Origin: Circinella minor
Lineage: Eukaryota; Mucoromycota; Mucoromycetes; Mucorales; Lichtheimiaceae
Assembly: GCA_016758965.1 (NCBI GenBank)
Contig: JAEPRB010000070.1
Span: 1-64,000 of the forward strand
DNA: 64,000 nucleotides
Direction: 5' to 3'
The position numbers were made by a program, and so were the translations under genes. Of this stretch, positions 23,953 to 35,448 are shown piece after piece (positions within the stretch are counted from its first letter, which is position 1; each line of letters opens with the position of its first letter). The notes under the pieces are model-generated. The model ran no database searches. It saw only the letters and a program-made list of their open reading frames with translations, and was not told where the DNA came from.

Positions 23953-26110
23953 TTAATATGCTATTGGGTAGAACTCTTTAATATTTGGACAAGAAGTAGC
24001 AATAGTTTGAGCAACTTGAGATAATAAATCACGCGGTAAATGTCTCGGGTATCTTGCATTTCTATGTGGACTCTCACCGGATCTTTTCTGAGCATAAGTA
24101 AGTGTTCTGTCGATGACATAAAATGATTCACCTTGACGTTCAGCAGCACCAAATCCAAAATACGTCAATTTTTTAGCTTTTGCTAAAAGCTTTTGCATTG
24201 CTTTAATTGAAATAATTCCTTGATCATCTTTTGGCGGTGTTGGCTCCATGGTCATTCCGTGATTATCCAGATACATTGAAAATTGTCGAAGGTTCAATAG
24301 ATCTCCAAGAGCTTCTAAGACAGTATCATCCCAGAAATTGGTACCGGATAGTTCAACAGTATGTAAGTTAGGAGATGCTTTAATGAGATCAGCAAGAACA
24401 GCTGGAGTGAGACGACATAAATGATTATTTTGTCTAAGCACCAACTTTGTCAAATTGGGGGCACCAAGTTCAGCCAATACTTGTAATGATTTGACATCAG
24501 TCATTGCAAATGAATCCAATTCAAATATCAAACTTTTAAGTGTGCTGTGGTTTTTTTGTGTTATCCGTGCCATCATCTCGTCAATCTTTGGGTCCTTTTC
24601 TTCATAATCATATGACTGGCATTTAGGTATAAACTCCAAAGTTTTAAGTCCTTTCCTATTGTTGTTGTTATTGTCTTCTTGTTGGGTTAATAAACGGGAG
24701 TATGTTGCTGAGATTCCTACAAATGGGAGAAACGACATTCGATTTGGGGTTTCGAACTTTACTGGTTTGAAAGAAAAAGATTGTAACGTGTCATTGCAGT
24801 ACTTGTGTATCGTGCAAAGTATCCCGGGTAGATGATATGAAGTTGTACTATTGGAATCGATGGTTATCGAATTTAAGTGGGGACTAGGTTTAAAAATTAG
24901 CCGCCTACAACTTTCTATTGATGGCCCAAATGTATATGTAAATGCTGTCAAGTGTATGTTGGATTCAGATAGGTCGCTTTCAATTTTTCCCATCTTGCCA
25001 ATTCTGGATATAGCAAAATGGTTTGTAACTGTTTGCAGGCTTGGTAATGTTTTGAAAATGTTTTTCAAAGAGTTGGTGTAATTGCCGGCGGTATGCATCG
25101 TGAGCGATCTTATTGAGTTTTTGTTGGATTGGACAATTTTTCGAAATGTCGCCTTTTCTTGACGAATGTCGGCTTCATGCGGAAAAACGATTTCTATATA
25201 TAACAACAATATGAATTATTAAAAAAAAAATCTTTCTTTTTTTCAATCATGGTATCATAAACGCTGCCACTATTACGATCCTTCGAGAAAAAGCGTTCTC
25301 TTTACCTAAAAGTTCCACCTTATTCCACTTTTCCTGGGCAATCCTGTTAAAAACTTGACGTGCTACTCTATCATCTGGTGTTGAAATATCCAACTTAATA
25401 CTTTTTATACTTTGTTTTCCCTTTGAATCAAGATAGTTATTGAACCATTTTGGTAAAGCATGGAATTGGCCTGTCTGTTCAGAGATATCAACATGATTCC
25501 ATATTCCCGGTAGTTGATTTACTATGAACTCGTGCCAGAATCGACATGACGACGTGAGTTGAACACAATCACTGATGGATACATAAGATAGGATCCGTAT
25601 TATGACTTCCAAAGGTAATCGCTGTACCATTCCCTGATTATCAGAAATTATTTTCGCCCGTACTTTTTTATGATATTCTATCAAAAGTCCATGGTCTCGC
25701 GTATGTTCTGGTACCTTTGTGATCCCTTGGTGATATACATGAACAGCTTCTTTGAGTTGATTCTGTAATATAAGCGCTGCACCACTTGCGTAATATGCAT
25801 CCGGGATCGTATTATTATTGTATGGATTTGCATCTTGACCGTCTCGCAATGCAAGATGATAATTATGCTGCATTTCATGAGCTGCAGCACGATAGAGTAA
25901 GATGGTCGATGTAAGTTCGGTTTGAATTATTTTTAAGGCATCAGTATATGAAGCAATCGCTTGAGCATAGTTTTCGGTACTGTATAAAGATTTTCCTTGA
26001 TTGAATAAGGTTTGAATTGAATCAAGATTTAATTGCGTTTGTGTATAAAGCGTATATGCAGTGCCATGAGTCACTATAGTTTGACCACTTTGGGGTATTA
26101 CCGATGTCAC
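23953..26110 (-). CDS. TPR / F-box / leucine-rich repeat protein (Dia2-like architecture)
   Basis: Likely substrate receptor of an SCF ubiquitin ligase. Exon 1 is 25306..26110 and exon 2 is 23953..25193, joined in phase 1 (KVELLEIVFPHEAD), giving about 681 residues. Order: TPR helices (about 30-145; FNQGKSLYSTENYAQAIASY is typical), F-box (about 160-200; LPLEVIIRILSYVSISDCVQ), then leucine-rich repeats to the C-terminus (for example LVLRQNNHLCRLTPAVLADL, LHTVELSGTNF). The same order is found in yeast Dia2, and the class is expanded in Mucorales. Oddity: the open frame starts at a GTG (26110) with an in-frame TAA about 35 bases further upstream and no ATG until about residue 79, inside the TPR region. 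Either a small 5' exon is missed or the start has been lost. Confidence 0.85.
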
Positions 26111-28258
26111 GAGGTTTGCGATAGCGCGAAAAAAAAGAGTAAAATGGTTTTTTTAACGCGCTTTGCTGTGACAAGAACAAGCATTAACCAAAAGATAAGA
26201 AAAATTATTTTTAAGTACTTTAATTACTATCTACAATTTTTTTTATTACTAAATATATTCATATCATATCGCTAGCAAAAAAAAAAAAGCCATGAAATAA
26301 ATGAAGTATTGTTACATTTATAGTAGCTAATACATTATGAAGAAAATCCTTAGAATTACTAACTCGAAATATGGCTTTTAATTTATGTTCTATATATTGC
26401 ACATTCTTTTTATCTTGGCCTTCTTAAATATGATCATATCAACATCTTTATTTTCCATTAGACTCTTCAGCAATAATATCATCATTTCGTTAACAGACTA
26501 TTCCATTATAGGCACTTTTTATACAAAACTTTGACTTATTATTATTTTGAGAATGAATAAGGTCATTTACAGGCACGTGAATACTCACCACTGTTCTATC
26601 CGATATCAATAATAAATAAACATAAACTTTTTTGATGTTTTTCAGGGAACCTGAATAGCTTTGATTTGTCGAATTCCTGCCTTGAATAAGCAGTATAAAC
26701 TTTTAGATAATCGGGGCCATACAATAATATCATAGCTATTGAATACTTTTTAACGAACGTAGAACCTTGTTGCTATTCTCATTTTCAAAGTTTAAAGTCT
26801 CGAGTTTTTAAAGTTTCTCGAAGCTATGCCGGGTTCATATTGTTTGTTAATAGTTATGAAAGACCTCATGTCAGATGTTATTAAATATATTTATTTATGT
26901 GAATAGAGATTCTTGTGGGGTGCGTTAATAAGTGAAATATTGGTATTATAGTAAGCAGATACCGAAGTACTATTGCAATAATATGGAATTGGTACCGTCC
27001 CTATTATCTTAATTATAAACAGCATATTTTTCTTTCACCATAATAGGAGATTTTTGACCTGTTTTGACAACATTTTTACAATCCTTGAGTGTCTTGTTGA
27101 AGCTACTTATTTTTCTTGAACAATTGCTCAATATAAAAGTCTTGATGTTGTTATGTAAATGATTTAACATCACGAATTGCTTGCTAGTAAGAACCAGGAT
27201 CGTTTTGAGGCTTTGTAAAAAGTTAAATCAATCAAAGTTAAATAAATATGAATGATGTTAAGCGGTTTTTAAAGAAGTGCTGATTTTTGAATAGTGCAAC
27301 TAGAGCTGGCATTGTTATAGTACATATTAAAGAGTGCGCAATAAAACGAGTTTCAGAGAAAACTGGAAAGAACAAATCATTTGATATCCCATGTAATAAT
27401 AGATGTGTGGAGTTAGTGTTATAATAATAACTGCATGGTATCACAGCCATTTGAGAGCCTTTTGTTATATATTGATTGTTTGCTTTATGTCTATTAATCG
27501 TGAGAAATAAATAGCACATTATTACGGTACTTTTTTTTTCTTGGTTTCAACCCGTACAGTCTCAAGCATGTTATCATGGAGTTTAGTGTTATTTAACATT
27601 TGGCTTTTAAAACTTTGTGGGGTGATCAAAGTTGAATATTTGAACAAAAAACTTGAAATGTGAAGAAAAAGGAACATTAATTTAATCATAAACCACTTGC
27701 TGTTCTCAAATGAATATTAGAATGTAAATACTCAAAAAACATGATAATTGTAGATATTTATTCATTATTACGTATCCTTTTTTTCTTTTACATTTGGCTA
27801 CTTGTCAAATTACCAAGAGTTAATAAAAAAGGCAACGACCTCACTGGTTCGTGAAAATAAAAGTATACAATTAAGTTAATCTTGTAATTTATTGCAAGCC
27901 ATCTCATCAACAAGTTTACAACAGCTTCTTTACTAGTATGTTAGTTAATATAGCAAACATAGGCTTCTCTTCTAAATTTTTTTATCTTGTTAAAGTCTCG
28001 AAGTTGCTTTTCATTAGATGAGAAAAGATATATTCCTAGTGGATGACTTTTTTAATTTTACTTTTTTACCCCAACAAAGCAAAATGTTCCTCTTTCAGAT
28101 CAAATTCATGCCACGGATCAATATACAACTTGTTGACAATGTGAGAAAAAAAATTAAAGAAACATGAAAAACAAAGCATATAAAAGAAAGTCGAAGAATG
28201 AGTTTTTTTTTTAAAAAAAAAAGAAATCGTCCGTTTAATTTTATAATAACAATAAAAA
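26111..28258. other. Divergent intergenic region
   Basis: About 2.1 kb between the TPR/F-box gene (minus) and the NmrA-like gene (plus). AT-rich. A plus-strand stretch at 27290-27424 stays open for 44 codons with a faint helix-turn-helix look (RAGIVIVHIKECAIKRVSEK), but has no start. Otherwise I see nothing. Confidence 0.45.
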
Positions 28259-29426
28259 ATGTCTCAAAAGCAACTTGTCTGTGTTATTACCAACGTTGAC
28301 AGCCTTGTCGGTTATGCTGTAGCCTGTCGTCTTTTGGAAGGTCGTGAAGAGCTTCAAAATGCTCAAGTTCGTTGTCTTTGCCGCAGACGCGAAAAATTGG
28401 AAGACATCGAACGTCTGGGTGGTGAGATCATGGAAGTCGACTATCAAGATCAGAATAAACTTCGTCATGCTATGAAACAAGCTCGCTGTGTCTTTTTAAT
28501 TCCTGAACATTCATCTCAACGTGTTCAAGAAGCCCAAAATGTAATCAAGGCTGCCAAACAAGAAAATGTGGAACATATGGCCATGAAATCCTGGTAAGAA
28601 AAAATATTAATGGCTCTCTTTTACTCTCTAATCTCCTCATCTTTTCTTCTATAAATCCATGAACTCATTATTATTATTATCACTATTTTATTAACCTACT
28701 AATGTAATTATTTCTAACAAAATACAAATATATAGGATCGGCATTGACCATATCAAAGAGCAAAATAATCAACAGTTCAAGTGCATGAGTGAATACCGAA
28801 AAATTGAAGAAATGGTCAGACAAGAATTTGGTGATCAAAAACATTGTATCAGCCGTCTTCCTCTCTTGAATCAACTATTCTATTTAATGACTCCTTTGGC
28901 CGAGAAGCAGCAAGCTCTTTGTATGCCTATTAAGCAAGAAAGCAAATGGGGTTCTATTGATTTGCGCGATATGATTGATGCCATATTTAACATTTTCCGT
29001 GAACAATATGGGAAGCAAGTGTTCGTTAGTCAAAAGCAAGTTTATTGTTTTACACCTCAAAAAAACTGGAAGGGTGAGCAAGTTGCTCGTAGTATGGCTC
29101 TTGCCCTCGAGAAGAGCCCTGAACAATTTAAGTATAAGCATATAAGCAATCAAGAATGGAAACAATACATGCATGAGCGTCATGATGATCAACGTTTCAA
29201 GGATCGTCCTGATGCCGAGCAAGGAACTGAAAAGCCCTACACTATGCCAATTAGTCGCTACTTTAACGATGATCTTATTCAAGAGCTTCTTGAATGGTTT
29301 CAACTTGCTTCTGAAGGTCATGCTGATATTAGCACCAAGGATCTACAAGAAATTTTGCAACATAAGCCAAGAGATATTGAAGAATACTTCAAGAATAACC
29401 GTGACCAATTCCATCGCTTCCGCTAA
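28259..29426 (+). CDS. NmrA-like NAD(P)-binding Rossmann-fold protein
   Basis: Member of the atypical short-chain dehydrogenase/NmrA-like group, 341 residues in two exons (28259..28593 and 28736..29426, phase 2, KSW/IGIDH). The N-terminus has beta-alpha-beta character (LVCVITNVDSLVGYAVACRL), followed by a basic CLCRRREKLEDIERLG segment that in this family often contacts NADP phosphate, and CVFLIPEHSS at the fourth strand. The usual glycine motif (GATGxxG) is replaced by TNVDSLVG, so nucleotide binding may be altered or lost, as in regulatory NmrA proteins. The C-terminal third (EWKQYMHERHDDQRF, LQEILQHKPRDIEEYF) is the substrate-domain helix set. Role unknown: redox sensor or reductase. Confidence 0.82.
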
Positions 29427-30126
29427 AGAAATAGAAACAGTTTTTTATTTCAGCTTTTTTGTAGTAGTATAGTAGTAGTATTATTTGTTTTACTCGCGTA
29501 CTTTTCTCTTTATCAATATTATTCAATAAAAGAATAACTTGAAATGAAAATGGGTAAATTTCGTGTTACATAATTATTTCTACAGTCCATACAACAAGGT
29601 TACTGCTATCGTTAAATAAGGTACAATGGTCTGCTTATAATTGGAATTATTTGATTACTTTAACAGTTGTTACTTTATGTTGTTTAAATAATTTAAATAC
29701 GATGCCAAAATAAAGATTATGTTACGTAACTACTATTATAAAACTGTATCATTATTAGAAGATAAATAATAATGGTAGACTGTAGTAGTGGTGAATGTGT
29801 CATATATAGATATATTATTTGCTTAGAGATTTATGTTGAGACTCGTTTTTTGTATCTTTGACAAGTTTTAATAATTACACAATAAATTATTCCCATTAAA
29901 GAATATTTTTTCATTGTTTGATGTACAAAGAATATGACTGAAAATAGCTAGTTTTTGTTTATTCTATTCAACAAAAAAAAGGCGAAAAAATAGGAAAATG
30001 CAGCGCAAAGCTTTGACAACCGAAAGATACCCCGCTTACCAGTCTTAGTTATTATTATTTTTTATCGAATAAAAAACCTCTCCAGTACACTCGTTTCTTT
30101 TTTATTTTTATCATATGGGTTCCTGA
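29427..30126. other. Intergenic region
   Basis: About 0.7 kb between the NmrA-like gene and MRS2, both on plus. AT-rich; it must hold the 3' end of one and the promoter of the other. No gene seen. Confidence 0.5.
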
Positions 30127-31799
30127 ATGCAACGATTATATTCAATTATAAAACTGGTCCCACGTCGAATTACCACTACACAACCTAATATTACTTGTTT
30201 TCAATATACCCGTCGATCAATAACAACCACTACTACACAGCAGCGTGACACTTTATTCATTTTACCACGGCAGCATTTGCAACAAAAACGATATGTTCAT
30301 GTCCACGAGAGTACCTTAGTACCTCATGCATTACCAACGAAATCATCTGATCTCAAATTACGCTGTACGTATATACATACTGTTTTCTATATATATTAAT
30401 ATTATCCTATACAAAAAAAAAATCAATAAATAAAACTAAAATAGCAAGGGGTTGATTTGGTTACTAGGTACAGAGTTTGACGATACAGGAACTGTATGCG
30501 TAACAGCAGGTGAATTTCGTAAAGCGGATCTTTGTCAACGCCATTCATTGCTACCACGAGATTTACGTGGTATTGATAGTCAATCAACATACCAAAAACC
30601 AGCTATTCTTGTTCGGTCGGAAGCAATATTGGTGAATATGACTTACTTGAAAGCATTGGTCAAAAGTGACTTGGTTGTATTATTTGATACGTTTGGATCT
30701 TCAGATAGTTATAACCAAAGTATTTTTATTTATGACTTACAAGAAAGATTAAGAAGCCATCATGAACTACCTTTTGAATTCAGGTAAATTGATAATATGA
30801 TTTATATCATACAATCTACTAAAGATATTAAAGATTGGAGAGATGTTTGAGTTAGAAAAAGAAAGAGTTTGTGGTAGAATAAAAGGAACTAGTTGTAAAA
30901 AGGGTTTAGTGACCAGGGAAAAAAATTAGTGGATTTAATTTGACTATTATTGACATCATTTTTTCCCCTCTATTTAAGAGCAATTGAAGCTATACTTGTT
31001 TCAATCACATCGTCATTACAGTCCGAACTTGAAGTTCTTGAAACACCTGTAATCAAACTTTTAAGTGATTTAGAAGACATTGCTGATGTGGAAGAGTCTG
31101 TAAAGCAAAGTCATTTACGAGATTTGCTTCAATATTCAAAAAAACTTGCCAAGTTTGAAAAAGATGCATTATCTATTCATGATGCAATTGATGATTTACT
31201 GGATCATGGTAAGTTAAAAGCTTATGCGAATGGATAGCGAAAAAAAGAGGGAATATGTATAAAGAAACAGCATGTGATAACTTTGATCTTTGTATTTATT
31301 TATAGACGAGGATTTGGCAGCAATGTATTTGACAGCTAAAAAAGCTGGAAAACCAAGGGCTTCATCGGATCATGAAGAAGTTGAATTATTATTAGAAGCT
31401 TACTTGAAACAAACCGAAGAAATTGCGAGCAAAGCATCGTCGTTGATCTCGGATATGAGGTCGACGGAAGAAATTGTCCAGATCATTCTTGATGTTTCAC
31501 GAAATTCTTTAATGTGGTTCGATATCCGACTAAGTATCATCACGTTGTCTGCAAGTATCGTAAGCGTTTACGGAGCTGTCTTCGGAATGAATTTGAAAAA
31601 CTATTTTGAAGATGATCCATTTGCATTTGGTGCTATGACAGGTGTAGCAGTGCTCACGGGATTAGGCGCATATATTGTTTCTCTACGTAAACTCAAAACT
31701 CTTGCTCAAATCAAAAAGACTAGTACGAATGCAAATGATGCCTCGACGAGTGGTAGTAATAGCAGACATCCAATATTAAGACGTTTATTTAAATTATAA
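30127..31799 (+). CDS. MRS2: Mitochondrial inner-membrane magnesium channel, Mrs2/Lpe10 family
   Basis: CorA-type magnesium channel of the mitochondrial inner membrane. Four exons (30127..30364, 30468..30783, 30979..31208, 31306..31799), 425 residues, all junctions in phase; the first intron restores LRCTEFDDTG. The N-terminus is arginine/threonine-rich without acids for about 45 residues, a mitochondrial presequence. The matrix domain shows CQRHSLLPRDLRGID and ILVRSEAILVNM. Two membrane helices flank the signature GMN near residues 355-357 (YGAVFGMNLKN), with the expected acidic loop (YFEDDPFAFG) after it. The C-terminal tail is basic. Yeast has two paralogs (Mrs2 and Lpe10); I cannot tell which this represents. 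Confidence 0.95.
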
Positions 31800-32065
31800 T
31801 AGATAATGGAAAATCAATATTTCTTTTTTTTTTTTACCATTAATTTTGTATATATTATATTAGATATTTAGTAGATATTTCACACCCTTCTCCTTCCTTT
31901 TATTTCATTCCACTTTTCTATATTGGTAATAAATGTGTCTATGATTAATTAATCCATTCGAATATAATATGTGTGAGAGCTATGCTATACCAACAAAAAA
32001 AAAAAAAATGAAAATTTGTCCAATCAATTATCAATTTGGTCGCATGATAAATCTGTATAAGATTT

Positions 32066-32191
32066 TTAAACCCACGGAACAGCGACTCTTTTAGGAATTT
32101 TATGTTGCACAAAACGATCAATTTTGAAAAGAAAAAAGTCAGGAGCTTTTGCATGACTGTGGAAGAAATCATCGAAGCTATTGTCTTCTTG
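32066..32191 (-). pseudogene. Coding-like relic of about 41 codons
   Basis: Minus-strand frame reading QEDNSFDDFFHSHAKAP and continuing to KIPKRVAVPWV before TAA (32066-32068). The composition is protein-like, with balanced charge and aromatics, unlike the AT-rich background. No start codon, convincing splice acceptor or recognised family. It could be the last exon of an unseen gene or a decayed copy. Confidence 0.25.
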
Positions 32192-32636
32192 TTATTATGG
32201 CCTGACATAGATCACACTCCTTATTTTTTTTTTTTTGTGTTAATGACAAAAGATGTATGATGTAAATCATCATCATATATTATTCATTACTGCTAATGAA
32301 ATATTATTTTAAATAATATAGCAAAAAACAATTAGTTTAAGTTATTCCATATGGAAAGAGAATGTATATTATGCTAGCTGCTACATTATTTATATAGCAT
32401 AGTTTTTAATTAAGTGTGCAGCAAGTATCTTCTTTTCCGATCTGTCTTGTGTGTGAGAGTTATTCCCATTTGAAGACGATTTGTGCAACTCGATTGGTTC
32501 ATGAACACAAGGGGGGGATCTATAGTGAAGTGTGTATTGCTGTCGGCGCTAGTATTAATGATTGTTAACCTGTGGTGTGCCCAAAATAAAAAAGGACGTG
32601 TGAGAATTTTATGTAGGACAACAAACCATCAACTTC

Positions 32637-32645
32637 TTATATAAA
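32637..32645 (+). promoter_or_regulatory. TATA box of the small orphan gene
   Basis: TTATATAAA about 120 bases before the ATG at 32764, followed by a CT-rich stretch (about 32690-32740) typical of fungal transcription start regions. Confidence 0.45.
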
Positions 32646-32763
32646 CCGATACTAAATTATATTTTTAAATCAGTTTTTTCATACTGTCAATAACACTTCT
32701 TTTTACTCTCTCTACTTTTCTTTCTTTCTTTTTTTTTTAAATAAAGAACATACAATAACTAAA

Positions 32764-33135
32764 ATGACCATTAAAATCAGTCAGCTTCGATCTCTTTCTT
32801 TCAGTCAACACAAAAAAGCTCATCCAAGAAAAAAGTCACTTAGTGTCAAGATCAGCAAAGAACCACCTGTCATTCACAAGATAGAGCAGGATAAACTTGA
32901 ATATACTTTCGAGTGTATTTTTGATCCGGTAGTCTGTCATGACAGTGAAGAAGATCATCCAGATTTATTATTTGGTGGAAACAAGAAACGTTTATGTAAA
33001 CCTTGGGAAGTTCCTCCTTATGCCGATGAACCAAGACAGAATAATACCATGTCGTTAGTTTTTAAACGATTTACTGGATGGGGTCCAAAACATAAATCAA
33101 ATCAGGCCATTGTTCCAGCAATATCACCTGTATAA
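32764..33135 (+). CDS. Hypothetical small protein, 123 residues
   Basis: Intronless ORF starting MTIKISQLRSLSFSQHKK. Not recognised. It has a basic, serine-rich N-terminus (HPRKKSLSVKIS), an acidic middle (HDSEEDHPDLLFGG) and a proline/tryptophan segment (CKPWEVPPYADEP). There is no signal peptide or membrane helix. The TATA box, pyrimidine-rich leader and non-random composition support a real gene, probably lineage-specific. An RKKS-type phosphorylation site for a basophilic kinase is possible, which is inference. Confidence 0.65.
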   Translation: MTIKISQLRSLSFSQHKKAHPRKKSLSVKISKEPPVIHKIEQDKLEYTFECIFDPVVCHDSEEDHPDLLFGGNKKRLCKPWEVPPYADEPRQNNTMSLVFKRFTGWGPKHKSNQAIVPAISPV

Positions 33136-35448
33136 ATATATATATATATAAATAACTCAACACAGCATATGCTTCATCAATATAAATTTATATTATATTA
33201 TGCAATAACAAAGAAAGAAAAAACAAGAAGAATATCCACTATCCAATTGTCATATCTTTTTACAGTAATATGTAATGATCGCATTGTTATTTTATAATCC
33301 AACATCATCACCCCGAGTATATTAATAACAGCAAAAACATCAGCATCATTTATCATCATCAATATGCATATATTCTTCATATCATTTCTTTTTTTTTATG
33401 CATGAATTTCAAATTTCCCCTTACATCCTTTTGCACTATCAACTTTGTATATAGCTTTTTTATTATCCTTTTCCCTCCATATGTATAATACCTTGTAATT
33501 AAAAAACTATTATTATATTTTAGCGGCTTAAAATCCTGTGACACCAAAAACAAACAATCAGATCTTTTTTTTTTGTGTATCTTTTAAAAAGCTTCTTTAA
33601 AATCTGTAACAACAAATCAACCATTACATAAATTTTAAGTTTCAAAATAATAATAATAATACTTATTCTATCAAGTATAGAACAGTATATATTTAAATTT
33701 TTATAGCCTAATCAAAAACTATAGAAATGATATTTTCAATATACTATTTGCTTTCCATACGTTCCCCCTCCCTTTTTTTTTTTTTTTTTTGGTATAGTAA
33801 TACCAGTTCTCACGCATATATTGATTGGGAAATGGGTGCATGATCGAAAAAAAATAAAATAAAAAAAATAAAGGGAAGGCCTCATGGCATATAGTCGTAC
33901 AATCATGATTGGAATTCAGCGGATGTATTTTATTGTGTATTTTTTATACTCTGGAAAATATTCTTATTGGCGCAAGCATCTTTTTGTTGCTTTGTAGTGT
34001 AACCACAAAAAGTTTTTTTTTCTCTCTGTACCAGTTTATTGTTATTCAAGATTCACAGACACATTTAAATAGCTTATTTGTATACATTATGATGGGTCCC
34101 ACCACCAACAAAAGATTATCAATAATTATTAGGATGTGAAAAAAAAAAGAACAAATGAGAAATAATTAATGAAAGATCTGAAAGATAAATATCAAAATAT
34201 ATCATTAAAAAACATGTGGCATAGATGTATGTAAAATGATACATCAGACTGATATATTACATGTATTTTGATTTTTTTTATATCCTTTTTTAAAAAATGA
34301 CAATCAAAAATGGCTAATATAGAATGAGCTTAGTGTGGAGCCAGGTGAACTAGTAGGCGGGTAAAAGAAAAAATAAAGATATCCAAATGTGGGTTTTTGG
34401 TTTCCACCTGACTTTATGAACAATGATGGCATAAAAAAAAGAGCAAGATTACTGTATGATTAGTATGTATCTAAACAGAGTGGCGGAATTTTGTACGTAC
34501 AACTAACAAAATAATAATGTCGGGTAACAACAGTGTACCTATCATAATTAGAAACGAAGTTTATTTTACTGTGGAATGTAATATAAAAGTCAACATACTT
34601 TATCTTGTTGTAACAGACAGAAAGATAATATATATTAAGTTACTTGGTAGTTTCTTACTTCGTTTTTATTTTTCTCTTTACAGTTCCAGGTGCTGCAAGT
34701 GTATCCAAAACCATCATGAGAACAGCTACATGAAAGGTGAAGAAAAAAATGCTACATGTTTGTATGACATAAATAATCTATCTAAAGGATAAAGGAGAAA
34801 AAAAAAGGATAGGCAAGAATAGTGAACGTTCTGAGATCTAGACTTGAATACAAGTGAAACATTACAATTAAATAATGTCGATTGATTTGTTTCCATGGTA
34901 TTCATGTATTAAGCTGTATGTTGTATCCATGGTAAGAAAAGAAGGACAATAGTATGAGTTTGTTTTGCTAAGGAATACGAACCTTTCTCTTTGTATAAAG
35001 ACTAAACTCCTCTTCACAGCGACACGAAAGTGGAAAAAAAAGAAGGTTTGTTATATATGGAAGATCCAAAAAAAGAAGCTTCTAACAACTGGCATTGGTC
35101 AATCCCAAAAAATAAACAATTTGTTTTGTTTTCACGTGGTAACGAATATTTCTCAATTTCAAGGAAAAAAAAAGTTACATAAAAAAAAGGATGATCTTAG
35201 TAAAACAGTTATAATTTCCAACGTATTGAATTTGCTCGTGGACTTTTTTGTTGTTGGTATTTTTTTTAAGATCAACTAGTAAAAGATTTCCTATTATCTA
35301 GGTAAAAAATGAGTCAGGATTTTTTAGCGTGCATAGAAATCAAAAAATCTATTGGCCGCTTTTTTTTTTGTAATTTTGACAACTCTAAGTTTCCACTCTT
35401 TTTCTCTTTTTCCAGCTATCGAAAGAACGATATATATTTATATAAAAT
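33136..35448. other. Gene-poor interval
   Basis: About 2.3 kb of AT-rich DNA between the small orphan and SER2 (both plus). Contains homopolymer T runs (for example near 33773-33790). ORFs of 75-105 codons here have low-complexity content and no family signal. No gene supported. Confidence 0.45.

Larger units (their letters stand above)
31800..32763. other. Intergenic region
   Basis: About 1 kb between MRS2 and the small orphan at 32764. It holds the TATA box of the orphan and a minus-strand coding-like relic at 32066-32191. Otherwise AT-rich and empty. Confidence 0.5.

Noticed and set aside
34517..34792. 91-codon plus-strand ORF
   Set aside because: No recognisable motif and background-like codon content; no promoter signal.
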